A program made the position numbers and the translations under genes. A stretch of 64,000 nucleotides of DNA from Planctomycetota bacterium (GTDB taxonomy: Bacteria > Planctomycetota > B15-G4 > JADJEK01): positions 248,001-312,000 of the forward strand of contig JADJEK010000024.1 in NCBI GenBank assembly GCA_016709145.1. The letters are read 5' to 3'. This document shows, piece after piece, positions 18,701 to 26,575 of this stretch; within the stretch, counting starts at the first letter, position 1, and the number at the start of each line of letters is the position of its first letter. The notes beneath the pieces are model-generated. The model saw only the letters and a list, made by a program, of their open reading frames with translations. It searched no databases and was not told the origin of the DNA.

Positions 18701-19329
18701 TCCTGCACGAACTCGGGCGTCTGCAGTAGGGCGTACGTCTTGCGCGCCGCAGCCGAGAGGTCTTGATACAAGTCGCCGAGGAAGCGCGTGCGTTTCTCGG
18801 GGTCGGTGAAGTCGTGCTCCAAACCGCCCGTCCCTGGATCCACGCGGCGCAGTTGCGCGAGGATCTTCGTCGCCCCATCGGCCGAGATCGGAATCCGGAA
18901 CAGTGGGTTCGTGCGCGAATCGAGCAGCGCCTGCATGCCCGGCAGCGCGGCGACCACCGCGATCACGTCGAGCAAGTAGTCGCGATCGGCGAGATGAGGA
19001 TGCCGCTGGAAGAACAGCGTTTGGCGGTCTTTCGCTCGACGGCCGCGCTCGGCCGGGCCGGTCAACAGGGGCTCGGCGACGAGATCGTTGTCTTCGAGGA
19101 ACCGCACGAAGACGCAAGCGAGGACCCATGCCACCGCGGCCTGGGTGACCTGCTCGTCTCGGAATGCGCCCGGCGCGAGTCCGGTACGACCCTTTTGCTT
19201 TGCGGCGGCGTACTCGGCTTCGAGTCGAGACTTCGACTCCGCGTTCTCTTCGAGATGCGCGCGGATGTCGTCCTCGAGCTCACGGACCAGAGCCTGCAAG
19301 TCCGCGAGCAGTGCTTCGCTGTCGATCAT
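15748..19329 (-). CDS. pglX: PglX, BREX type 2 adenine-specific DNA methyltransferase
   Basis: This 1193-residue protein is the N6-adenine methyltransferase that marks host DNA in BREX. Motif I for S-adenosylmethionine is DPACGSG (233-239), followed by AGVDVNPFAIAIARFRL. The catalytic motif IV is NPPY (366-369), with TPKDPVLREAYRERF next to it. The N-terminal helical domain (1-220) and the long C-terminal specificity part match the full-length type 2 PglX. ATG 19329 overlaps the pglW stop by ATGA. The C-terminus is lysine-rich (GGKRGRLKKA). No frameshift or missing motif is seen, so the enzyme looks intact. The recognition sequence cannot be read from the protein. Confidence 0.95.
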   Translation of the reverse strand: MIDSEALLADLQALVRELEDDIRAHLEENAESKSRLEAEYAAAKQKGRTGLAPGAFRDEQVTQAAVAWVLACVFVRFLEDNDLVAEPLLTGPAERGRRAKDRQTLFFQRHPHLADRDYLLDVIAVVAALPGMQALLDSRTNPLFRIPISADGATKILAQLRRVDPGTGGLEHDFTDPEKRTRFLGDLYQDLSAAARKTYALLQTPEFVQEFMLDRTLDPAIDEFGLADTNLIDPACGSGHFLLGAFDRMLEGWCRAEPAVNVREHCQRALDRIAGVDVNPFAIAIARFRLLVAALVASNVRRLSDAPDFRMNLAVGDSLLFGDRPRHGGGVQRSLHASEIDHYFNTEDADTLKRVLKAGYAVVVGNPPYITPKDPVLREAYRERFDSCHGKYSLVVPFIERFIDLARYADRPTEQAGYVGMLVSDSFMKREFGKKLIEDYLPKKDLTHVISLSGAYIPGNGTPSAILVARARTPTGNKVRGVLSIRGEPGTPEIPAQGKVWTEIVASTDNVGFVGAYVSVTDLDRGALCSHPWSIGGGGAAELKEIIDSSVTRVLRNCVDVVGVFGMTNADEILIGPSDALLRSGVESTSMRRLTIGDDIRDWVDSGELAAVFPYVEEELAEPHTVPGVMRFLWPARTTMGSRATFGGSTYFQEDRPWWEWHQVALDRLRTPLSITFAFVATHNHFVLDRGGKVFNRSAPVIKLPANATEEDHLGLLGLLNSSTACFWGRQTFYPKGGFADGKWEERLEWDGTKLLRFPIPAVAPLVRARLLQQLSENRTDCAPHNALAQRDRGSRLRDLRARSGSELAAMIAEQEELDWECYRLYGLLDAEVFVAPGSAPPLRLGERAFEIVMARKMAAGELETKWFERHGSTPITELPAHWPKEYSTLVERRIALIESHPHIALIEQPEYKRRWNVEPWEEQEQRALRAWLLDRIESRALWPADAPKLVSCAQLADRVRGDADFAQVAEMYAKRADFDLTALVRDLVLSDAVPYLPVLRYTPSGLRKREDWERTWDLQRNEDAIDALGLSDVEARARKKQEVGDIPVPPKYASSDFQKSTYWNLRGKLDVPKERFVLYPFAEREVDPSPVITWAGYDHLQQARALAECMLSRKDHDGWTKERLQPLLLGVHELVPWLKQWHNAVDPHYGMGMGTYFEQFVREEARALGLTVDALKAWVPPAGGKRGRLKKA

Positions 19330-22300
19330 CGAGACTCCATACGGGAACGATCGTCCGCGCTGTGCCGTGCGTCGTGCTCGCCCTGGGCTGCCGCGCTACC
19401 ACGATGCCGGTTCTTCACCCACGAGATTGGAATCCGCGCCCATTGCGCGCGGGTGATGACCGGCACGGCGACCCCGTTTAGGACGGGCGGTTCGCGCTGG
19501 TCATCGCACGGAACGAGAACCCACACTCCGAACAACGTCGGCCCACCGTTCGCGACGCGCGCGCCGACGCGATCGCGCAGGCGTTCGAGCACGTCGATGC
19601 AGTCGAATCGCGCCAGCAGGCCGGGCTGCGTCAGCAGGATCGTGCGCGTGGACGTCGCCAGTTGCTGTTCGACATCGGCGATCGCCATGCGAACGAGACG
19701 GCGCAAGTTCTTGCCGTCGACGCTGTCGGGACGAGCGCGGTCGGCGTTGAGCACGACGGACCACGGGACCTCGTTCGCGGTCGCGTGACGGCGCATCGCG
19801 TCGAGCAGCAGGACATCGACTGAGCGACGCTCGAGCGCGAAACCGCGGCGCAGGAGTTCGCGTTCGGCATCGAGCGCGTGGCTCGGGGTGATCGCAAGGA
19901 CGAGGAACACACCGTCCTTCTGTGCGCGGGCGAGGCGCTCTTCGAACGCGCGCGCGGCCGCGACCTCGTCGCTGATCTCCGCCGGACGGTCGAGCGCGGT
20001 GGCGGCGCGAGGCGTCGATCGTGTGTCCGACGTCAGCAGCGTCGATGCGGAGTCGGGCACGGTGAACGCCCCCGCGCCGTCCCGCCGCTTCGGGTCGAAG
20101 ACGTGGGGCAGTCCCGCATCTTTCAACAGCGCGTCGAGTGCGGGGCGCTCCGGGAGCGGCGCACATTCGGGGTAGCGCGCGCGCACGCGAGCCTCGAGGT
20201 CGGACTTCGTCAGTTCGGAAGCGCCGAGCAGCGTTCCGTGCGCGAGTCGCAACGCGCGTTCGGGCGCGAGGTTCTTCGGATAGATCTCGAGTCGAGCGGA
20301 AAGGGCGGCGCTCTTCGCAGCCGCGACGGCGAGACGAGCGAGCCGTTCGGGTGCGGGGCGCGTCATGCCGTCGGGCCACCAGACGTCGCGAAGGCGCGCC
20401 TGCACTTCGGAAGGCGAGGGCAGCGGGTCGTCGGCTGCGAGTTCATCCGCGACAGCGCCGAGCTTCTCGACCGCGTCGACGAGGGATTGCCCGTCGTAAC
20501 CCGCGCCGTCGCGCGCGATGAACACGAGGTCGCCTGGGCGGCGCACCAGAAGTCGGCGATCGATCAGTCCTGACTCGACCTCGAGGGCAGCCCGCACCAG
20601 GGCGATCGCGGAGCGCCGGCGCTCTTCGGGTTGCAACAGCGCGGAACCGTGAGCTGCGAGCAACGCATCGGCGAGTTCGATCGGAGTTGCCACACCCCCC
20701 TCGGTCTCGACGAGTCCAACGAGATCGGTGCGAATCTCGGCGAGGGCTTGGTCTTTTTCCCAGCCACTGCGCGCGGTCGCGAGCGCGGCATTGACGTTCG
20801 CGGGCTGTGTGCCCGCCAGTTGCGCCGCTTCCCGTTGCGACAGCCAGTAGGGATGCTCCGCGGTGGCGAGCGGCTCGAGGCCGAGGATCGCCCGCAGGAT
20901 GCGGCTCTTCGGCGTCGCGCTCGCGGACTTCGGCGGCAACAGCTCCGAGACGATGGACTCGACGGAAGATCGTCGCCCGACGCGCGGTGGAGAAACGGTT
21001 GCGGGAACGATCGCTTTGAGTTCGCGCTGCGCGTCGAGCAGCTCTTTGCGCGTCTTCTGCCCGACTCCGCGCATCTGCCAGAGTTGCGCCTGCGGGAGCG
21101 CGACGAACTGCGCGACGGTCGCGACCCCGACGCGGTCCAATGCGTTTGCGGCGCGCGTCGACAGTCCGAGCGAGACGATCGACGTCGTCGGCTTCGCCGT
21201 GGCTCGCGCGGCGCGCAGCGCTTCATCCGCTGCAGCCGCATCGGTCGATCCGGTTTCTGTGCCCGTACCGATCGCGGCTCCGGACGGCGTGCTGGGCGGT
21301 CGGGTCGCTTGAGGACTCGCTCCAGGGCTCGCAGTTGGCGGGCGTTCTGCGGTGCGGAAGATCGACGACCATGCGTTCCGCATGGCTCGGGCACTTTCGA
21401 AGCGCTGGTTCGGATCGCGAGCCAGTGCCTTGGCGAAGAAGGCCGCCAGTTCCTTCTTGTGCTCGACCGGGAAATGGTCGGCTTCGATCGTGACTTCGCA
21501 GGTCAGGACCGCAGGGTTCTCGTCGTTCCCCCAGCGGGGATGCGTGCCCAGTGTCATTTCGTAGAGCGTGACGGCGGCAGCGAAGCGTTCGGCGTGAGCG
21601 TCGTACCGCTTGGTGGGGCGATGGGACAGGAACGGATCGAGATATGGGCGCGTGCCCGCGTGGATCTGTTCGGCCGGAGCGCGTGCGAGCGAGAAATCGA
21701 AGAGCACGGCGTGGAGCTCGCGGTTCTTGCCGCGCGGAGCAATGCCGAGATTGTCGGGCTTGATGTCGCGGTGCCAGATGCCTTCGGATTCGAGGTACGC
21801 GAGGGCTTCGAGCAAGTCGTCGCCATAGCGCTCGAGCAAGTCGAGCGTCAGTTGACCGTCCTCGCGCAGTCGCGTCGCGACGGTCTCGGTGCCAGCACGA
21901 TCGAGTGCGAGCGCAACGTGGGTGCCGAGTTCGACGATCTCGCGCAGGCGCACGATGCCTTGGTGATGGAGTCCGTGCAGGACTTCACCTTCCCGGCGAA
22001 CGCGATCGTTGTGCTCCGGATCGAGCGCGACCTTCAGGACGTACTCGTCGTCGTTGCGCCGCGCGAGGTACGCGACCGCGGTCGAGCCTTTTCCGAGACG
22101 CTTGACGACGTTCCAGCCACCGGGGAGGACGTCGCCGGCCGCCGCCTCCGCGGGGTTGGTGTAGCCGCGCGACGTCGGCCGCGTCAGTTCTTCTTCGACG
22201 GCATCGAGTTGCTCGAGGAACGAGTCGACGGAATCGGTGCGGGTTGCTCGTTCGGGATACGTGGCGAATCGAACGAGTTCACAGAGTGCGGCGGGAGCAC

Positions 22301-23669
22301 CGTCGAGTGCGCCCGCGAGCTGGAGACCTGGCCCGGCTTGCACGCGCTGGATGAGTTCGTGAAAAGTCGCCGCGGGCTTTTGCCCCGTGAACAAGAACCA
22401 CGCGATCGCGCCGAGCGAGAACACGTCAAGGTCCTCGCCGAACGCCTCGGGATTCGAGGCGAGCTCCGGGGCCATGTACAGAGCGCCTTCGTCGTCGATC
22501 AGTCGATCGACGTGCGCGGTGGCGGTGAGGACTTGATCGGGACCCGTCGTGGTGCCGGAGGCGCGCGCGCTCGTCTGCCAATTGAACAGCACGAGGAGCG
22601 GCTTCGCGGCGCTGGGGTTGCGCACCAAGATGCTCTGCGGCCCGAGGGCGCGGTGGACGAGGCGCTTCCCGTGGGCGTAGCGCACGGCTTCGGCGATCTG
22701 GCGCAGGTAGTCGAGTCGGCGTTCGATGTCGAACCGACCGCCGAGGTCCTGAACGTGTCGATCGAGTCGCTCCGCGTCGGGAAAGTGCTCGAAGATGAGC
22801 GCGGGCCCCGTCGGCGTATCGGTGTACGTCTCGGCGCGGAGGATCCCCGGGTATTCGATGCCTTGAAGGAGGCGGAACTCCCGTTCCGCAGCGCGCTGAA
22901 TCGTGCCACGGACTTCGGCGTCGGCGGATTGCGCGACGGAGTACAAGCGAATGCGCTTCTGGACCCCGTCGATGGTCGCGTGCGACGCGGCGAAGTCCTG
23001 GAAGCCTGGCCCATCGAACAGGAGCTTCCCGATCTCGTAGTCCCCGACCCGTCGTTTCGTGCGGCGGATTCCGCCCTTCTCCAACGCCTGGGCCATCGCT
23101 TTGGCGTGCACCTTGTCGAGGCGACGACGCTCGAGAACAAGGCGCTGATACTGGTCCGGTGCAATCTCGATGATCGCCTCGCGGAGTCCTTGGGCGCCGT
23201 TTGCCGGGACACGCGCCGCGACGTGCGTGGTCGCCGTGGGGTCGAGGCGGATCCTCAGCTTCGAGTCCGACAGGAACACCAAGGGCTGAAGGAACGGCAC
23301 GTCGCATTTGGCGCCAGCCCAGTGACGCTCCAGGAACGACTTCAGGCGCTTGCACTTGCGATTCAGCAGCGTCAGCGGATTCTCGACCGTCCGCGAGATT
23401 CCCTCGTGGGTCCAGACCCACGACCCCCAGTCTCCGCGCAGTTCTCCCGGCCACCCCTTGATCTCCACCACGAACGCGCCCTTCGGCGTCATTACGAGCA
23501 GATCGATCTCGTTGAGGCTGCCGTCGTTCGCGTGGAACTCGAAATTCACCCACGCCCGATAGGGCTCGTGATCGGGCAGCAGCGAGCGCGCGAATTCGAG
23601 CGCCTCCCGCTCGTGCGGGAACGACGACTCAGTGATGACCTTCCAGCGTTCGGAGCTGATCGTCGGCAC
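19326..23669 (-). CDS. pglW: PglW, BREX type 2 serine/threonine kinase with NERD domain
   Basis: This 1447-residue protein starts from GTG 23669, which matches the family start; a longer frame reaches 23738. Domains in order: NERD nuclease-related domain (EIDLLV, then VEIKG with Glu69 and Lys71); a kinase-like domain at ~210-495 where the HRD motif reads HRALGPQSI and DFG reads FNW; a second kinase at ~518-790 with GKGSTAV, Lys546, HRDIKPDN (633-640) and DFS in place of DFG; a linker; an RNA-polymerase-alpha-CTD-like helix-hairpin-helix at ~829-885 (GLSTRAANALDRVGVATVAQ); and a C-terminal ~560-residue region. PglW is the type 2 kinase. The first domain is probably a pseudokinase. The gene follows the SNF2 helicase after 149 bases. 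Confidence 0.93.
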   Translation of the reverse strand: MPTISSERWKVITESSFPHEREALEFARSLLPDHEPYRAWVNFEFHANDGSLNEIDLLVMTPKGAFVVEIKGWPGELRGDWGSWVWTHEGISRTVENPLTLLNRKCKRLKSFLERHWAGAKCDVPFLQPLVFLSDSKLRIRLDPTATTHVAARVPANGAQGLREAIIEIAPDQYQRLVLERRRLDKVHAKAMAQALEKGGIRRTKRRVGDYEIGKLLFDGPGFQDFAASHATIDGVQKRIRLYSVAQSADAEVRGTIQRAAEREFRLLQGIEYPGILRAETYTDTPTGPALIFEHFPDAERLDRHVQDLGGRFDIERRLDYLRQIAEAVRYAHGKRLVHRALGPQSILVRNPSAAKPLLVLFNWQTSARASGTTTGPDQVLTATAHVDRLIDDEGALYMAPELASNPEAFGEDLDVFSLGAIAWFLFTGQKPAATFHELIQRVQAGPGLQLAGALDGAPAALCELVRFATYPERATRTDSVDSFLEQLDAVEEELTRPTSRGYTNPAEAAAGDVLPGGWNVVKRLGKGSTAVAYLARRNDDEYVLKVALDPEHNDRVRREGEVLHGLHHQGIVRLREIVELGTHVALALDRAGTETVATRLREDGQLTLDLLERYGDDLLEALAYLESEGIWHRDIKPDNLGIAPRGKNRELHAVLFDFSLARAPAEQIHAGTRPYLDPFLSHRPTKRYDAHAERFAAAVTLYEMTLGTHPRWGNDENPAVLTCEVTIEADHFPVEHKKELAAFFAKALARDPNQRFESARAMRNAWSSIFRTAERPPTASPGASPQATRPPSTPSGAAIGTGTETGSTDAAAADEALRAARATAKPTTSIVSLGLSTRAANALDRVGVATVAQFVALPQAQLWQMRGVGQKTRKELLDAQRELKAIVPATVSPPRVGRRSSVESIVSELLPPKSASATPKSRILRAILGLEPLATAEHPYWLSQREAAQLAGTQPANVNAALATARSGWEKDQALAEIRTDLVGLVETEGGVATPIELADALLAAHGSALLQPEERRRSAIALVRAALEVESGLIDRRLLVRRPGDLVFIARDGAGYDGQSLVDAVEKLGAVADELAADDPLPSPSEVQARLRDVWWPDGMTRPAPERLARLAVAAAKSAALSARLEIYPKNLAPERALRLAHGTLLGASELTKSDLEARVRARYPECAPLPERPALDALLKDAGLPHVFDPKRRDGAGAFTVPDSASTLLTSDTRSTPRAATALDRPAEISDEVAAARAFEERLARAQKDGVFLVLAITPSHALDAERELLRRGFALERRSVDVLLLDAMRRHATANEVPWSVVLNADRARPDSVDGKNLRRLVRMAIADVEQQLATSTRTILLTQPGLLARFDCIDVLERLRDRVGARVANGGPTLFGVWVLVPCDDQREPPVLNGVAVPVITRAQWARIPISWVKNRHRGSAAAQGEHDARHSADDRSRMESR

Positions 23670-23818
23670 GGAGGAGTATCCCCGGGGAGAAATCGAGCAA
23701 GGATTGGACAGTCTTGCGGGAGGCGTGTCGCGCGACAACGGGTCGCCTGACGGAAACCGTGCGTCGCACTTCTCGTCGAGAAATGAACTTCAGCCAGGCC
23801 GGGGATTCAACGAGACGA

Positions 23819-26575
23819 TCAGCCCGTAACGACAGCGATCATCAGCGGCATGACCGCATGCCGGATCTTGTCATCCATCTCGGTCTGCGTCGGCCGTCGG
23901 AGGGCCTCCAGCAGGCGGTCATGTTGCGATTCAATTGCAAAGCTCAAGGGAGCGGACAGCTCGGGCTTGGTGCGGATCGAACCACGCCATAGCCCCCGCA
24001 CTAGTGCACGCTTCTCCGCGGGTCCGACGTCGACGACATCGCCGCTTTCGTGCACCACGTGCAGGTGGAGGCTCGAGCCGAGATCGATCCAGCCACCCTG
24101 CGAATCGGCGCGGACGGTCCGTCGAACGTACGCGAGTACCGCTGCGGGTAGCTCTCCGAGGCTCGAGGGTATGGGATGCTCCGCTTGCCAGCGCACGTGC
24201 GCGATGCCGCATGGTTCGTCGGTGAGCGCCGACGCGCGCAGAGCCTCGCTGACGCGACCGTCGTTCAAGCCAATCGGCTTGACGGTGCGACCCTTCTCGT
24301 CGGACACCGGCATTCCGCCGTAGTCGCCGCAAGCATAGGCCTGGCCGTCGGCAAGGCGAATGACGACCGCCGGCTGATCGTCGGGGACGACCTCATCGTT
24401 CTCGAGGCGAAAACGTAACGCGGCGAAACCGTCCGCCTGTGTGGCGCGCAGGTTCTCCTGCAGGAACTCGATGACGTCATCCCACTGTGCGGCACCGGGA
24501 TCTTGAGCACGGATCGCGTCGCTCTTCCCGTAGGTGTCGTGAAACTTTTTCCATGAGTGGAAGCCCTCTTGGACCATCTTGGAGAGCCGCTCTTGGTCGG
24601 CATCGGACAGCGGCGCGACCGGCTGCTCGATCAGAATGGACTGCAGCTCCTCGGGAGGGAGCAGGCACATGACGCGAGTGAACGTTCCCTCGAACCGATC
24701 GGACTCGACCAGTGCCGAAGCGATTCGCCTCAGCTTCTCACGCGCGATTCGATACGCGTCGGCCTCGCGGCTGTCCTTGACGACTAGTGTGTCGACGAGA
24801 ATGGTGCGCCGAGATCCGAAGCGGTGGACGCGTCCCACGCGCTGCTCCATGTCCATCGGGTTCCAAGGTACGTCGACATGCACGAGGCGACGAGCGATCT
24901 GAAGATTGAGACCCTCGCCACCCGCTCGGGACGACACGAGGAATTGGGGGCCGTCATCCCTCCAGAAGGATGCGACGATCTTTTCCCGTTCCGCGTCCGA
25001 CTGACCGCCAATGATGATCGCTGGCTTCTTGCCTGTCTTCGATTGGAGGTACCGCGCGAGAGCTGTGACGGTTTCCACGGGTTGCGCGAACAGCACGACC
25101 TTCTCGTCGCCCGCGTGAGCGAGAACGCGCTCCCACAAGACCTCCCACTTCTCGTCGCCGGAGGATCGGACGAGTTCCGCGGCTTGCCGCAACAGTGAAC
25201 CGAGTCGCGCCCGATCGACGTCGTCGGCGCTCGATTCGCCTTCCTCAATATCTTGGAGGTCTTGCTCGTCAGCCTGTTCACGGACGTCGCGCTCGATCCG
25301 CGCGAAGAGCTGCTCGATCGGTTCATCGGGTGAACCGAGGCGGTATGGACGCAGGATCTCGAGCGCCTGCGCGAGAGATGGCTCTGTGACCCTCCAACCC
25401 GCGCGAATCGCCTGTCGCACCAAGAAGCCCAGGCCCGCTTGAGAGCTCGAAGCGGCCCATTGAAGTGCCTGAACGCAGCGCCAGCCCGCTGCGCGGCGCT
25501 CCGCCTGCCGAGGTTCGAGGTCGTCTGCCGATGGGCGGTAGAACTCGTGGATGTTCTCGATCAGTTGTCGATGTGGCTTCCCCAGATCGATCACGACTGG
25601 CTCGTTGACCTTGCGACGCGGAAACAACGGTGCGCCATTCCAGTCGCGCACATCGTCCTTCGTCCGGTAGATCACTCGACCGGCCACGGCATCCTCGGGC
25701 TCATCTGGACCGCGCAGAAGGTGCAACAGGTTCTCGAAGCGCTGCGGGTTGCCTTGATGCGGAGTTCCGCTGAGGAGGATCGTTCGACCCTCCGGACCCT
25801 GCCGTGCGAGCAGTTCCCGCACCAGCTTGTAGGCTTGTCGCGGGTCTCCACCGCCGGGTGCCCAGGCAGATAGATGGTGGCATTCGTCGACCACGACGAT
25901 GTCCCAGGGCGGCGCGGCGACGAACGCGTCGAAGTTCGACGAGTGCACAGCCTTGTGCATGCTCGCGAGGACTTGCCGATCGGTTAGTCGCGCGTCGCTG
26001 TCCGTTGCCGTCCATTGCCGGAATGCCAGACCGAGGCGATCGAATTCCCGCCGAACGTTTCGAACCAGCTTGGCGGGAGCCAGGTACAGAACGCGAAGTC
26101 CAGGCTTGGCCTCGAGGAGCTCTTTCAGGATGAGCCCTGTCTCCACGGTCTTGCCGAGCCCGACTTCGTCGCCGATGAGCACGCGCTTCAATCGGTGGTC
26201 GCCAAGGACGTGACGGACGAGACTCACCTGATGCGCAAGAGTCTCCACCTGCCTTGCGTCCAGCCGACGCTGTGGGTCTTCGACGACGAGGAAGTACGCG
26301 CGCAATCGCGCCAACGTACGACGTGTCAAGCTCTGCCATGAGTCGGCCGCGGCCGGGTCGCCACGCAACAACGAGATCGGCTCCGGCGACTCCGTGGCTG
26401 TGCGCAGGTCGACATCCGTCTCCACGGTGGGCGCTGCGCTGACCATGCCCTCCCAGAGTCGCCTCGGCGGGCTCACAAGTTCGGCGACCCGAATCCCCCA
26501 GTCCTCCCGCTCGCGAAGGACCGCTGCCGGGTAGCTCACCGCTTCGTGGTTGCGTCGAACGATCGAGGGGCTCAT
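23819..26575 (-). CDS. SNF2/RapA-like helicase at the head of the BREX operon
   Basis: This 918-residue SF2 helicase of the SNF2 class has Walker A GDEVGLGKTVE starting near 135, motif II DECHH (230-234), LSGTPHQGN, and the C-terminal lobe motifs VVLFAQPVET, SRAGGEGLNLQ and PWNPMDMEQRVGRVHRFG. It resembles DrmD of DISARM and RapA/HepA-type remodellers, but no drmA, drmB or drmC is present. Its ATG 26575 overlaps the dynamin-gene stop (ATGA), so the two are made together. The C-terminal ~250 residues have no known motif. Inference: an ATP-driven remodeller or translocase acting on phage DNA. It is extra to the classical six-gene type 2 BREX set. Confidence 0.85.
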   Translation of the reverse strand: MSPSIVRRNHEAVSYPAAVLREREDWGIRVAELVSPPRRLWEGMVSAAPTVETDVDLRTATESPEPISLLRGDPAAADSWQSLTRRTLARLRAYFLVVEDPQRRLDARQVETLAHQVSLVRHVLGDHRLKRVLIGDEVGLGKTVETGLILKELLEAKPGLRVLYLAPAKLVRNVRREFDRLGLAFRQWTATDSDARLTDRQVLASMHKAVHSSNFDAFVAAPPWDIVVVDECHHLSAWAPGGGDPRQAYKLVRELLARQGPEGRTILLSGTPHQGNPQRFENLLHLLRGPDEPEDAVAGRVIYRTKDDVRDWNGAPLFPRRKVNEPVVIDLGKPHRQLIENIHEFYRPSADDLEPRQAERRAAGWRCVQALQWAASSSQAGLGFLVRQAIRAGWRVTEPSLAQALEILRPYRLGSPDEPIEQLFARIERDVREQADEQDLQDIEEGESSADDVDRARLGSLLRQAAELVRSSGDEKWEVLWERVLAHAGDEKVVLFAQPVETVTALARYLQSKTGKKPAIIIGGQSDAEREKIVASFWRDDGPQFLVSSRAGGEGLNLQIARRLVHVDVPWNPMDMEQRVGRVHRFGSRRTILVDTLVVKDSREADAYRIAREKLRRIASALVESDRFEGTFTRVMCLLPPEELQSILIEQPVAPLSDADQERLSKMVQEGFHSWKKFHDTYGKSDAIRAQDPGAAQWDDVIEFLQENLRATQADGFAALRFRLENDEVVPDDQPAVVIRLADGQAYACGDYGGMPVSDEKGRTVKPIGLNDGRVSEALRASALTDEPCGIAHVRWQAEHPIPSSLGELPAAVLAYVRRTVRADSQGGWIDLGSSLHLHVVHESGDVVDVGPAEKRALVRGLWRGSIRTKPELSAPLSFAIESQHDRLLEALRRPTQTEMDDKIRHAVMPLMIAVVTG

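Noticed and set aside
20631..23750. Plus-strand frame of 1039 codons
   Set aside because: It lies opposite PglW and shows no motifs; composition is typical of a reverse-frame shadow.
23819..26575. DISARM system based on the SNF2 helicase
   Set aside because: Only a DrmD-like protein is present; no drmA, drmB or drmC homologue was seen.
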